Shown one piece after another: positions 19,854 through 29,036 of a DNA stretch of 64,000 nt (position 1 is the stretch's first letter; each line of letters opens with the position of its first letter). The DNA is from Arcobacter sp. Its GTDB lineage: Bacteria > Campylobacterota > Campylobacteria > Campylobacterales > Arcobacteraceae. Below the pieces are notes generated by a model. That model worked only from the letters and a program-made list of their open reading frames with translations, did no database searches and was not told the DNA's origin. The position numbers and the translations under genes were made by a program. The stretch spans positions 1 through 64,000 of the forward strand of contig PKUJ01000020.1 in the NCBI GenBank assembly GCA_002869565.1, given 5' to 3'.

Positions 19854-21122
19854 ATGCAATTTTCAACAAATAAACAAAAAGTATTTTTTAAGACTTTTGG
19901 ATGTAGAACGAATGTATTTGATACTCAGGTTATGATGAGTAATTTAAAAGATTTTGAAGTAACACAAGATGAAAAACAAGCTGATATAGTTGTGATTAAT
20001 TCTTGTACAGTTACAAATAGTGCAGATAGTACTGCAAGAGGTTATATAAACGCTTTAAATAGATTTGAAAAACCACCAAGAGTTGTATTTACAGGTTGTG
20101 GGGTTTGGACAAAAGGTGAAAATCTTTTTAAAGAGGATAAAGTAGATTCTTTGTTTGGACATTCTCAAAAAGAGAAAATAAATGAACTTCTTCAAAATGA
20201 AGAAAGATTTTTCAACGCTGGTGATTTAGAACATATTGATGATACTATTGTTGAAGAGTTTATTGGGAAAAGTAGGGCATTTATTAAAGTTCAAGAGGGT
20301 TGTGATTTTAGATGTTCATATTGTATTATCCCATATGTAAGAGGTGATGCAAGGTCTTATTCTGAAGATAAAATCTTAGAACAAGTTACAACTTTGGCTT
20401 CAAATGGTTTTGGTGAGTTTATTTTAACTGGAACAAATGTAGGTTCATATGGAAAAAAACAACATACTTATTTAGCTAAATTACTTAAAAAAATGTCAAT
20501 GATAAAAGGTGTTAGAAGAATTAGATTAGGTTCAGTTGAGCCTATTCAAATTGATGAAGAATTTAAAGAAATTATAAACGAACCATTCATGGCAAAACAT
20601 CTTCATATTGCACTTCAACATACTTCAAAAGAGATGTTAAAGATTATGAATAGAAGAAATAAAGTATTATCAGATTTAGAACTTTTTGAGTTTTTAAAAG
20701 AGAATGGCTATGCTTTAGGAACTGATTTTATTGTAGGACATCCAGGTGAAAGTGATGAGTTATGGAAAGAAGCTATAGAAAACCTTCAAAGGTTTCCTTT
20801 AACCCATGTTCATGCTTTTACTTATTCAAAAAGAGATGGAACACCAAGTGCTACTATGAAGGGTGAAGTGCGTGGTGATGTTGCTAAAATAAGATATAAT
20901 GAATTAACAAAAATCATAGAAGAAAAAAATCATCAGTTTAGAAAAAACAATACAAAGCCACTTGAAGTATTAATTGAATCATACAAAAATGGTAGATATA
21001 TTGGTTTAGACCAACACTTTAATCAAATTGAAGTGGAAAGTACAGTTGATTTAATCGGTGATTGGATTTTTATAGAAGAATACAAAGCGGAGGTTGATAA
21101 AAATGTCGCAAGGTTCAGATAA
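19854..21122 (+). CDS. mtaB: tRNA t6A37 methylthiotransferase
   Basis: This 422-residue radical SAM enzyme adds a methylthio group to t6A at position 37 of tRNA. The N-terminal cluster ligands are in FGCRTN, NSCTV and TGCGVW. The radical SAM motif is CDFRCSYC, followed by RLGSVEPIQI and HIALQHTS, and a C-terminal TRAM-like region (VLIESYKNGRYIGL). GGAAAGTTTAGT precedes ATG 19854. It overlaps the FtsH-like gene by 20 bases. Confidence 0.92.
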   Translation: MQFSTNKQKVFFKTFGCRTNVFDTQVMMSNLKDFEVTQDEKQADIVVINSCTVTNSADSTARGYINALNRFEKPPRVVFTGCGVWTKGENLFKEDKVDSLFGHSQKEKINELLQNEERFFNAGDLEHIDDTIVEEFIGKSRAFIKVQEGCDFRCSYCIIPYVRGDARSYSEDKILEQVTTLASNGFGEFILTGTNVGSYGKKQHTYLAKLLKKMSMIKGVRRIRLGSVEPIQIDEEFKEIINEPFMAKHLHIALQHTSKEMLKIMNRRNKVLSDLELFEFLKENGYALGTDFIVGHPGESDELWKEAIENLQRFPLTHVHAFTYSKRDGTPSATMKGEVRGDVAKIRYNELTKIIEEKNHQFRKNNTKPLEVLIESYKNGRYIGLDQHFNQIEVESTVDLIGDWIFIEEYKAEVDKNVARFR

Positions 21123-22569
21123 AAATGTTTTAGATAAAAATTTTAAGCTTATGGGTATATCAGCAATTATATTGTTAGTACTTTTTTTATATACCTTATA
21201 TAAAAGTAGTGATTATATTCAAAGTGGGTCATATTATTTTGGAATTGTATTTCTTTTATTATTACTTTCTTTTGCAGTTTTTGCAAGATTTAAACAAGAT
21301 AAAATACAAAACTTTATTAATAAAAATAAAACAGATAAAAATTCTTTTTCAAATGAGTTATCAACTGTAAAAGAGAATAGACAAGAAGAATTATCTTCAA
21401 ATATTACTGCGGTAAATTCAAATATTACTTTTAAAGATGTGGCAGGTATTTCTGAAACAAAAGGTGAATTAGAAGAAATTGTAGACTTTCTAAATGAACC
21501 TGGAAAATATTTAAAACATGGTATAAAATTACCAAAAGGTGTTTTACTTGTAGGTCCTCCAGGCGTTGGTAAAACATTGATTGCAAGAGCAGTTGCTGGT
21601 GAAGCAGATGTTCCGTTTTTTTATCAGAGTGGTGCAAGTTTTGTTCAAATATATGTAGGTATGGGTGCAAAAAAAGTACGTGAACTTTTTATGGAAGCAA
21701 AGAGAAATGCACCTGCAATTGTATTTATTGATGAAATTGATGCAATTGGTAAAAAAAGAGGTGGAAAAACAAATGATGAAAGAGAATCAACACTAAATGA
21801 GTTGTTAACTCAAATGGATGGCTTTGATGGTGATTCAGGAGTTATTGTAATTGCTGCAACAAATAAAATTGAAGTACTTGATGAAGCACTTTTAAGAGCT
21901 GGAAGATTTGATAGAAGAGTATTTATTAATTTGCCAAATATTGACGATAGAAAGAAAATCTTAGAACTTTATCTTAATTCAAAACATTACGAATTTGATT
22001 TAGATAGATTAGCTCATGAAACATCAGGTTTTTCTTCCGCTGCACTTGCTACTCTTATAAATGAAGCTTTATTAAATATGATTAAAAGAGAAGCAAAAAT
22101 ATTAGAAAGCCAAGATATTGAAATTGCAAAAAATAAACTTGAATTTGGGAAAAAAGATACTTTAGTCTTATCTGAAAACCAAAAAGATATTTTAGCTATT
22201 TACCAAGCTAGTAAAGCTTTTATAACTAAAAGTAAGGTCTCCTTATTTGATGAAGGTGTTAAAAAAATTGACAGTATTTATCCTTCTTATAATGATCTTC
22301 GTGAGAATATAAAAAGATATTTATCTGGTTCAATTGGCGTTGAAGTAATCAAAAAAGAAAAATATGCAATAAATAGTGATGACTTAAATAAGGCTTATGA
22401 GTTAGCAAAAAAGATTGTTGAAGAGTACAAGATGGCAAAAGATGCAAATGTGTTAATAGAAGATATTAGTAATGATTTAAGATCACTTCTTTCTCATAAT
22501 GCAACTGATATTAATAGATTAAAAAATATTATGCTTAAAAATGAAGTGATAAATAGCGATGACATATAA
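21103..22569 (+). CDS. FtsH-like AAA ATPase with degenerate protease domain
   Basis: This 488-residue protein starts at ATG 21103, with GGAGG 9 bases upstream; TTG 21094 sits too close to it. It has two N-terminal membrane segments, then an FtsH AAA module: Walker A (GPPGVGKTLIARAVAGEA), Walker B (IVFIDEIDAIGKKRG) and the SRH motif (LLRAGRFDRRVFI). Where FtsH has HEAGH, this protein reads IYQASKAFI, so the zinc site is lost. It is also shorter than FtsH (about 640 residues). It is probably an unfoldase or membrane chaperone rather than a protease. I recall a similar second FtsH next to the MiaB-like gene in Helicobacter. Confidence 0.88.
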   Translation: MSQGSDKNVLDKNFKLMGISAIILLVLFLYTLYKSSDYIQSGSYYFGIVFLLLLLSFAVFARFKQDKIQNFINKNKTDKNSFSNELSTVKENRQEELSSNITAVNSNITFKDVAGISETKGELEEIVDFLNEPGKYLKHGIKLPKGVLLVGPPGVGKTLIARAVAGEADVPFFYQSGASFVQIYVGMGAKKVRELFMEAKRNAPAIVFIDEIDAIGKKRGGKTNDERESTLNELLTQMDGFDGDSGVIVIAATNKIEVLDEALLRAGRFDRRVFINLPNIDDRKKILELYLNSKHYEFDLDRLAHETSGFSSAALATLINEALLNMIKREAKILESQDIEIAKNKLEFGKKDTLVLSENQKDILAIYQASKAFITKSKVSLFDEGVKKIDSIYPSYNDLRENIKRYLSGSIGVEVIKKEKYAINSDDLNKAYELAKKIVEEYKMAKDANVLIEDISNDLRSLLSHNATDINRLKNIMLKNEVINSDDI

Positions 22570-23095
22570 GTTTTTTTCTGGCTTCTCTTTAGAAAATGAA
22601 GAAGAGCTTTTTGAAGAGTATCTAATAGATAATGACTTAACTGTTTCTGGATTTTCATATGGTGCAATAAAAGCTTTTGAATATGTATTATCTTCTAATA
22701 AAAGAGTTGATACTCTACAACTCTTTTCCCCTGCGTTTTTTCAAACTCAAGATACAAAATTTAAAAGAATGCAACTTATGTTTTTTAAAAAAGATGCAAA
22801 AGCTTATTGTGATAATTTTTTAGAAAACATTGCATATCCAGACACTCTTGATACAATTAAGTATTTTACACAAGGAAGTTTGGAAAGTCTTGAAGAGTTA
22901 TTAAATTATACTTGGGATGAAGACAAATTAAAAGAAGTAGTTGAAAAAGGTATAAATATAGAAGTCTATTTAGGTGGAAAAGATAAAATTATTGATTCAA
23001 ATTCTGCAATGGAATTCTTTAAAAATTATGCTACAGTTTATTTTATAAAAGATGCTTCGCATATATTAAAAATAAAAAAGGAAACAGATGAGTAA
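22559..23095 (+). CDS. bioV: Pimeloyl-ACP methyl ester esterase, BioV type
   Basis: This 178-residue compact alpha/beta hydrolase matches BioV, the Helicobacter/Campylobacterota enzyme that frees pimeloyl-ACP from its methyl ester for biotin synthesis. The nucleophile elbow is SGFSYGAIKAFEY, the likely acid is in YLGGKDKIID, and the His is in KDASHIL. It lacks the lid of BioH. It overlaps the ATPase gene by 11 bases and mogA by 8, so it is part of the same transcript. Confidence 0.88.
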   Translation: MTYKFFSGFSLENEEELFEEYLIDNDLTVSGFSYGAIKAFEYVLSSNKRVDTLQLFSPAFFQTQDTKFKRMQLMFFKKDAKAYCDNFLENIAYPDTLDTIKYFTQGSLESLEELLNYTWDEDKLKEVVEKGINIEVYLGGKDKIIDSNSAMEFFKNYATVYFIKDASHILKIKKETDE

Positions 23096-23624
23096 AATTG
23101 CAAAAATAGGAATAATAACAGCTTCAGATAGAGCAAGTCAAGGTATTTATGAAGATTTATCAGGGAAAGCAATTATTGATACTATGAATGATTATTTGAC
23201 TTCTCCTTGGGAACCAGTTTATAGATGTATTGAAGATGACCAAGAAACTATTGAAAATACGATGAAAGAACTTGTTGATGAAGTAGGATGTTCTTTAGTT
23301 GTAACAACAGGTGGAACTGGCCCTTCTGCTCGTGATGTAACTCCAGAAGCCACAGAAGCAGTATGTGATAGAATGATGCCAGGTTTTGGTGAGTTAATGA
23401 GGGCCGAGTCTTTAAAGTTTGTTCCAACAGCAATTCTTTCTCGTCAAACAGCAGGTCTTAGAGGAAGTTCATTAATAGTAAATCTTCCTGGAAAACCAAA
23501 ATCAATAAGAGAGTGCTTGGATGCAGTTTTTCCTGCTATTCCATATTGTATTGATTTAATGGATGGACCATTTTTAGAATGTGATGAAAAGGTTATAAAA
23601 CCTTTTAGACCAAAAAAGAAATAA
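23088..23624 (+). CDS. mogA: Molybdopterin adenylyltransferase
   Basis: This 178-residue enzyme adenylylates molybdopterin before molybdenum insertion. Motifs are GIITASDRASQGIYEDLSG at the N-terminus, TTGGTGPSARDVTPEAT for the nucleotide and pterin site, and SLIVNLPGKPKSIRECLDAV. Its product is needed by the two formate dehydrogenases in this window. It starts inside the end of bioV and closes the gene run that begins with aroB. Confidence 0.93.
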   Translation: MSKIAKIGIITASDRASQGIYEDLSGKAIIDTMNDYLTSPWEPVYRCIEDDQETIENTMKELVDEVGCSLVVTTGGTGPSARDVTPEATEAVCDRMMPGFGELMRAESLKFVPTAILSRQTAGLRGSSLIVNLPGKPKSIRECLDAVFPAIPYCIDLMDGPFLECDEKVIKPFRPKKK

Positions 23625-23634
23625 CTGTTAAATA

Positions 23635-23700
23635 TGTAAGTAAAGTGTAGGTTTTATGTACCTAAAATGTAGATTTTATGTAGGAAAAATGTACATATTT
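23635..23700 (+). repeat. Six 11-bp phased direct repeats beginning TGTA
   Basis: TGTA occurs at 23635, 23646, 23657, 23668, 23679 and 23690, exactly 11 bases apart. Units 2 and 4 are TGTAGGTTTTA and TGTAGATTTTA; the others are AT-rich variants. The array lies between the mogA stop and the transporter start. Eleven-base phasing is typical of sites bound in tandem by PhoB/OmpR-type response regulators. Confidence 0.65.
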
Positions 23701-23810
23701 AGAATTTTGAATTAATTTCTAAAAAACAGTTAATTTAAAGAAAAAATAGACTTTCTTTTATTGTTTTTCATCTATACTTAGAATGAAAAAAATAAAAAGA
23801 AGGTTTTATT

Positions 23811-25145
23811 ATGAAAGAAATCATATTAGCTTTAGTCTTCTCCTTAGCTACATTTTTTATAGCTGGATTTGCATTTAGCACGCAACATGCAACATTGTTA
23901 GCACTTATTGTTTTGCTTGTAACACTTTGGACAAATGAGGCTTTACCTTTAGGTGTTGTTTCCTTATCTCCAATTATATTATTCCCAAGTTTTGATATTT
24001 TAAGTACAAATCTTACTGCTGGAAATTATTCTAAATCAATAATATTTTTGTTCTTAGGTGGTTTTATGATAGCAATTGCGACACAAAAAACCAACTTGCA
24101 TAAATATATATCAAATAAATTACTAACATTATTTCCGAATACCCCTAGAGGTGTTTTATTTTCACTTGCTGTTACTTCTGCTTTTTTAAGTTCTTTAATC
24201 TCTAATACAACTACAGCATTACTTTTAATACCTATTGCTGTTTATTTAACAGATGACACAAAACTTAAAATGAGACTGGTTTTAGCTATTGCATATGGAG
24301 CAAGTATTGGTGGAATTGTAACTCCTATTGGAACACCTCCAAATCTTATATTATTAGGTTTTATGGAACAGCATTCAATAGAAGCAATTCCATTTATTAA
24401 GTGGATTTTTCTTACAGGTCCTTTGGCTTTAGTTATGTTACTTATTATTCCTTATGTTCTTTCCTTTGGTGTTCAAGATTTAAAATTTGATACAAAGCTA
24501 GAAGATAGAGAAAAATTAACTGCAGATCAAAAGAGACTTTTATATATTTTAGGTTCTTTAGTTGTAATGTTACTTATTAATTCAAAAATAGAACCTTATT
24601 ATTCAGGGATTGGTTTAAATGAAAAAGGTATCTTGTTAACCTATGGATTAATTATGTTTATACCTAAACTTGGTTTTTTAACTTGGGATGATACTAAAAA
24701 AATTCCATATGAAATTATGTTCTTATTTGGTGCAGGTTTTTCAATTGCAGCGGCATTTTCCTCAACAGGATTGGCCTCAGAAATTGCAAATTATCTTTTA
24801 GCTTTAACAAATTTACCAACTATCTTACTTATTGTTTTAGTTGCATCTTTAATAACTTTTACTACAGAGATAACATCAAATACAGCCTTGATATCAATAG
24901 CTTTACCAATAATTTATTCTCTTAGTCAAGTTGCTAATATTGATACTACGCTTATATTATTTGTTGCAACAATTTGTGCTTCATATGCCTTTATGCTCCC
25001 AATAGCAACTCCACCAAATGCAATTGCTATGAGTAGTGGAGCTGTAAAAGTAAAAGATATGGCCAAGTATGGAATAGTTTTTAATATCTTTGGTATTTTA
25101 CTTATTACTACAATTGCTTTAGTTTATTGGCAGTTTTATCTATAA
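23811..25145 (+). CDS. DASS/SLC13-family anion transporter
   Basis: This 444-residue protein has about 11 membrane segments and the paired SLC13 motifs SNTTTALLLIPIAV and TSNTALISIALPI. The signature GGIVTPIGTPPNLILLG and its second copy LPIATPPNAIAMSSG are also present. It is probably a sodium-coupled importer of dicarboxylates or an inorganic anion such as sulfate. AAGAAGG precedes ATG 23811. The phased TGTA array upstream suggests specific regulation. Confidence 0.88.
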   Translation: MKEIILALVFSLATFFIAGFAFSTQHATLLALIVLLVTLWTNEALPLGVVSLSPIILFPSFDILSTNLTAGNYSKSIIFLFLGGFMIAIATQKTNLHKYISNKLLTLFPNTPRGVLFSLAVTSAFLSSLISNTTTALLLIPIAVYLTDDTKLKMRLVLAIAYGASIGGIVTPIGTPPNLILLGFMEQHSIEAIPFIKWIFLTGPLALVMLLIIPYVLSFGVQDLKFDTKLEDREKLTADQKRLLYILGSLVVMLLINSKIEPYYSGIGLNEKGILLTYGLIMFIPKLGFLTWDDTKKIPYEIMFLFGAGFSIAAAFSSTGLASEIANYLLALTNLPTILLIVLVASLITFTTEITSNTALISIALPIIYSLSQVANIDTTLILFVATICASYAFMLPIATPPNAIAMSSGAVKVKDMAKYGIVFNIFGILLITTIALVYWQFYL

Positions 25146-25148
25146 AAC

Positions 25149-26990
25149 CTATAAAAACTCAGATAAAAAAATTCTTTTATTTCCATCTTTTTTTATCTGA
25201 GAAAAATTATCCAAATAATCAAGATAAGTAACTAGATATTTTCTACTTAAAGGATGTTTCTTTTTGAAGTTTGCTATATCTATATATCCTTCTTCTTTAA
25301 TAATATTTTTCATCTCTTGAACTATATTTGTCAAACTTTGTGCATGAATAAATAGATTATGTTGTAATCTTATTACAGCTTTCTTTGCACATAGTGCTTT
25401 TAAAATATCATCTCCCATTTTTCTATCTAAATCCAAATCATCATAGATATTATATGGTGCCGTAGGAGCTAAGTCTTCTTTCTCTAATCTTTCTAAAACA
25501 GCGCTTTCTAATCTTGATTTAAAGTCTTCAATAATAGTAGAATTTTTATATAGATTTCCATCTTTTACTAAGAAGTTTTCTTCAAGGAGTTCTTCTAAAA
25601 CTGTTTCTATAAAACTTTCACTTGCCCATTTTAATCTTAATTGAATTGAAGCATTTGAAAGTAGGGCAAATTGGTTTTTGATATAGATATTTTTGATACT
25701 ATCTTTGATGATATTTTTTGTCTCTTTTGGATATAACACTAAAGATTTTTCATCTATAAAAGTATTTTCTAGATTTTTTGCATATTCTAAAGCTTTCTCA
25801 TGACTTAGTGCAAATCTTTGTGCTGAGGATACAAGACCTAATCCTTTTTTATGTGCGTTTAAAAGTATTTCAAAAGCTTTTGATATATTTTCTTTTTTTA
25901 ATGCTTCTAAGAGTTCTAATTTTTGAGATTTTTTCATAGGGTCCATAACAGGATTTAAAACCTCTCCACCTGCAATTGTATCATTTCCTTGCCGTATGAT
26001 TAGTTTCTCTTTATAGATGGAAAATATTGGCTCTGAAGTCTTTATCATGGCAAATCCATTTTGAAGTGATTCTGTACTATTAAAAAGTAAAATTTTACCC
26101 TCTATTTTTTTAGAACCAATAAATATAGAATAGCTTTGGTTATGTTTAAGTTCTCTATTTTTTAAACTATCAAATGAAATATCAATAGTATCAAAACCCC
26201 TTAAATAACCTTTTTTTGAAATTACAAAACCTCTTTTTATATCATTTGTTTTTACACCATTTAGATTTATTGCTGTTCTATTTGATATATTTGAAACTTC
26301 GCTATCTATTCCATGCACTTGTAGATTTTTAATTTTTGCTTCTTTTTTAATATCACAAATAAATAGTTTGTCATTTATTTTTATAGGTCGTCCTAGAACT
26401 GTTCCTGTTACAATAGTACCTGCTCCTTGTGAAGAAAAAACTCTATCAACGTAATACCTAAAGAAATTTTCTTCAATTTTTGTATTTGCATTTAGTGAAA
26501 AAAGTTTCTCTTTTAAAGTTTTAATTGAGTTTTCATCATAGATTGAAACTGTAGTTGAAAAGAGTAAGTCAAAGCCATACTCTTTTACATACTCTTCAAT
26601 TTCTTTTGTTATTGACGGAAGTTGATCTTCTTCTACTAAATCTTTTTTTGTAATAGTTAAAATGGCATTTTTAATACCAAGAAGTGATAAAATTTGTAAG
26701 TGTTCAGTTGTTTGAGGCATAATCTTTTCTGAAGCACTAACTACAATCATCACACAATCAAAAGAGAACGCTCCTGCAATCATATTTTTAACAAGTTTTT
26801 CATGCCCCGGAACATCAATAAATGCAATATTTTGTTTGTCATTTGAGATATTTGAAAAACTTAAATCAATTGTAATACCTCTTTGTTTTTCTTCATTTGT
26901 AGTATCTCCTTCAAAACCATTTAAAGCTTTTATCAGAGCTGTTTTACCATGATCAATATGTCCACAAGTTCCTATTATGTAGTTATTCAT
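25149..26990 (-). CDS. selB: Selenocysteine-specific elongation factor
   Basis: This 613-residue GTPase carries Sec-tRNA to the ribosome at UGA codons marked by a SECIS hairpin. G-domain motifs are GHIDHGKTALIKAL, DVPGHEKLVKNM and TKKD. Beta-barrel domains follow, and residues about 370-613 form the C-terminal winged-helix repeats that bind SECIS RNA. Its ATG overlaps the selA stop (TAATG), so the two are translationally coupled. Its known clients here are the two fdhA genes. Confidence 0.95.
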   Translation of the reverse strand: MNNYIIGTCGHIDHGKTALIKALNGFEGDTTNEEKQRGITIDLSFSNISNDKQNIAFIDVPGHEKLVKNMIAGAFSFDCVMIVVSASEKIMPQTTEHLQILSLLGIKNAILTITKKDLVEEDQLPSITKEIEEYVKEYGFDLLFSTTVSIYDENSIKTLKEKLFSLNANTKIEENFFRYYVDRVFSSQGAGTIVTGTVLGRPIKINDKLFICDIKKEAKIKNLQVHGIDSEVSNISNRTAINLNGVKTNDIKRGFVISKKGYLRGFDTIDISFDSLKNRELKHNQSYSIFIGSKKIEGKILLFNSTESLQNGFAMIKTSEPIFSIYKEKLIIRQGNDTIAGGEVLNPVMDPMKKSQKLELLEALKKENISKAFEILLNAHKKGLGLVSSAQRFALSHEKALEYAKNLENTFIDEKSLVLYPKETKNIIKDSIKNIYIKNQFALLSNASIQLRLKWASESFIETVLEELLEENFLVKDGNLYKNSTIIEDFKSRLESAVLERLEKEDLAPTAPYNIYDDLDLDRKMGDDILKALCAKKAVIRLQHNLFIHAQSLTNIVQEMKNIIKEEGYIDIANFKKKHPLSRKYLVTYLDYLDNFSQIKKDGNKRIFLSEFL

Positions 26991-28333
26991 TATGCAATCT
27001 CTCTAATAGCATTTTCAATTATTTTTATATCACCTTCTTGTATAGTTCTAAAATCAAGTAAGAATTGTTCATTTTCAATTCTACCTACAATATTTTTAGC
27101 TCTTAAAAGTTTTTCTATTTTATTTGGTTTATAATTTTTAAACTTAACAGCTAATGCAATAGTAGGAATTTTTTTATTTGGTGTTGTTCCTCCACCTATA
27201 ACTGTTTGAGTTTCTATTATCTCACATTGACAAATATCATCAATAGCAGTTTTAAGCATAGTTGCATTTTCTTTTAATTTAGAAGTTTTTGTAAAAAGCA
27301 TTTTAAGCGTAGGTATATCGTCAATACTTCCTAATAAAATTGATTTAACATTTTCTTCAAGTAGGGCGAGAGTAATTTTATCAACTCTTAACATTCTTAA
27401 AAGTTGGTTCTTTTTTAGTTTTGCAATTAGCTCTTTTTTTACTATAATTATTCCAGCTTGTACACTTCCTAAAAGTTTATCACCTGAAAAGCTAAGTAAA
27501 CTAGGATTGTATTCCATGATTTTTTTTACAGATGGTTCTGATTCATTTAGTCCATATGGTAAATCAATAAAATGTCCACTTCCCATATCGTAGTAATCTA
27601 TTATATTATTCTCTTGTGCAACTTTTACAATATCTTCAAAATCAACTTCACTAGAAAAACCTTCAATAGAGTAGTTTGATTTATGAACTTTCATAAGCAT
27701 TGAGGTTTGTTCACAAACTGCATTTTCATAATCTCTAAGGTGAGTTTTATTTGTAGTTCCTATTTCTACTAATTTTGCTCCACTACTTGCCATTACATCT
27801 GGAACCCTAAAGCTACCGCCAATTTCTACAAGTTCACCCCGACTAACTACTACTTCTTTATTTTTTGCAAAAGTATTAAGGATTAGAAATACCGCACTTG
27901 CATTGTTATTTACAATTAATACATCTTCACAGCCTAATGTTTGGCAAATCACTTTAGAAATATGAGCGTATCTTTCTCCTCTTTTTCCTTTTTCTAAATC
28001 ATATTCAAGATTGTTGTAACTAGTAGCTATATCTTTGGCTTTTAAAAAGGCTTTTTCGTTTATTAAACTTCTTCCTAAATTTGTATGAACAATTACACCT
28101 GTTGCATTTATAACTTTTTGTAAAGATGGTTCTATTATCTTTTCATACTCTTCTTTTACTTTGTTGATTAAATCATTTTCATTTATTTCTTCAATTTCAT
28201 TATTTAAAATAGAATCTCTTAAATTTTGTAAGATTTTTTTTGAAATTGTGGAAATTAAAGGTGTAGACATACCCTTAAATTCATCTTTTGCGATAAATTT
28301 ATCAACTTTAGGAATAGACTTTAGTAAAATCAT
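26990..28333 (-). CDS. selA: L-seryl-tRNA(Sec) selenium transferase
   Basis: This 447-residue PLP enzyme converts Ser-tRNA(Sec) to Sec-tRNA(Sec) using selenophosphate. Motifs are INATGVIVHTNLGRSL, VNNNASAVFLIL, SRGELVEIGGSFRVPDVM, and the PLP lysine in LLSFSGDKLLGSVQAGII. It is the first gene of the selA-selB pair and is divergent from tRNA-Sec 58 bases away. An 18-base dyad shared with selD and fdh promoters covers its start codon. Confidence 0.95.
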   Translation of the reverse strand: MILLKSIPKVDKFIAKDEFKGMSTPLISTISKKILQNLRDSILNNEIEEINENDLINKVKEEYEKIIEPSLQKVINATGVIVHTNLGRSLINEKAFLKAKDIATSYNNLEYDLEKGKRGERYAHISKVICQTLGCEDVLIVNNNASAVFLILNTFAKNKEVVVSRGELVEIGGSFRVPDVMASSGAKLVEIGTTNKTHLRDYENAVCEQTSMLMKVHKSNYSIEGFSSEVDFEDIVKVAQENNIIDYYDMGSGHFIDLPYGLNESEPSVKKIMEYNPSLLSFSGDKLLGSVQAGIIIVKKELIAKLKKNQLLRMLRVDKITLALLEENVKSILLGSIDDIPTLKMLFTKTSKLKENATMLKTAIDDICQCEIIETQTVIGGGTTPNKKIPTIALAVKFKNYKPNKIEKLLRAKNIVGRIENEQFLLDFRTIQEGDIKIIENAIREIA

Positions 28334-28340
28334 TTTTACC
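28323..28340. promoter_or_regulatory. RGTAAA-N6-TTTACY dyad over the selA start
   Basis: AGTAAAATCATTTTTACC spans the selA ATG (28331-28333, minus strand). It has the same 18-base length and half-sites as elements at 31525, 34295, 48487 and 56003. The position would suit repression of selA, by protein or through RNA structure (inference). Confidence 0.5.
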
Positions 28341-28391
28341 CTTTTATAGTTTTTTTAATATTTTTATTGTAGTATTCACTTCTACAAAATT

Positions 28392-28491
28392 TGGGGGGTA
28401 TGTGACCCTGGTGGGCACCGCAGGCTTCAACCCTGATCGGCGGTTTTTGTGTAAACGCCGCGGTAGGTTCGATTCCTACACCTTCTCGCCA
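28392..28491 (+). tRNA. selC: tRNA-Sec (anticodon TCA)
   Basis: The cloverleaf has an anticodon loop CTTCAAC with TCA, closed by CAGG/CCTG. The long variable arm (CGGCGGTTT with AAACGCCG) is typical of tRNA-Sec. A T arm (GTAGG TTCGATT CCTAC) and encoded CCA at 28489-28491 complete it. The 8-base acceptor pairs TGGGGGGT with ACCTTCTC, with three G-T wobbles and an unpaired first position, which is unusual. The D stem GTGACC/GGGCAC has one A-G mismatch. It lies divergent from selA, as expected for a selenium locus. Confidence 0.88.
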
Positions 28492-28499
28492 AATTTTGC

Positions 28500-28800
28500 T
28501 AACTAATACTCTATCTTATCTTTCAATATATTAAAATATTATACCTTATTCTCTCAACTTCATAGTGATATATCCACAGAAGATAAAGTCATAAAGCTTA
28601 TTAATAGGGGATTGTACCTAAATCTAAATCAGTTAAATCTTAAAAAAGTAAAGAAAAATTTACCAAGTAGCTTTGGGCTATAGGATGTCTCACTTATTTT
28701 TACTAATGGTTTGAGTGAATATTGTTTGATAGACTACTTAGGAATATTTTAGCTATCTTTATCATTATTACTGGAGTTTAGTATATTTATAGTTTGACTT
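28500..28800 (+). pseudogene. Possible decayed coding sequence downstream of tRNA-Sec
   Basis: One plus-strand frame has no start but reads as about 58 open codons ending NLKKVKKNLPSSFGL, then continues past two TAG stops as hydrophobic sequence (LSEYCLIDYLGIF). It may be the relic of a small gene displaced when the toxin-antitoxin pair arrived. I recognise no family. The rest of 28492-28985 holds no other readable feature. Confidence 0.25.
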
Positions 28801-28985
28801 AAGTTTTAAAATTAGTAAATAGACCAGACCTTGATTGTAGATACAAAAATGCTATAAAAAGAGGGAAAAATGAAACATATATTACTAAGCCATTAGCTTT
28901 GTATTATGACTAATAATTTCATACAACGATTAAAAGAGAGACATAAATATTGTCTTTCTTTATCGTTTATGTTAAAAAACTATTG

Positions 28986-29014
28986 TTGACATAATTACGA
29001 TATTCATATATAAT
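28986..29014 (+). promoter_or_regulatory. Consensus sigma-70 promoter of the toxin-antitoxin pair
   Basis: TTGACA at 28986-28991 and TATAAT at 29009-29014 are separated by exactly 17 bases. They lie 22 bases before ATG 29037, with AAAAGGA as ribosome site. It is the best-matching promoter noticed in the window, which fits constant expression of an antitoxin-first operon. Confidence 0.85.
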
Positions 29015-29036
29015 GTAATAATTAAAAGGATATAAA

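Noticed and set aside
26086-26099. AGTAAAATTTTACC inside selB
   Set aside because: The half-sites match but the spacing is 2 instead of 6 and it is within coding sequence.
28647-28664. AGTAAAGAAAAATTTACC as a seventh member of the 18-bp dyad family
   Set aside because: It fits the pattern but lies inside a possible gene relic with no gene start nearby, so it was left out of the regulon claim.
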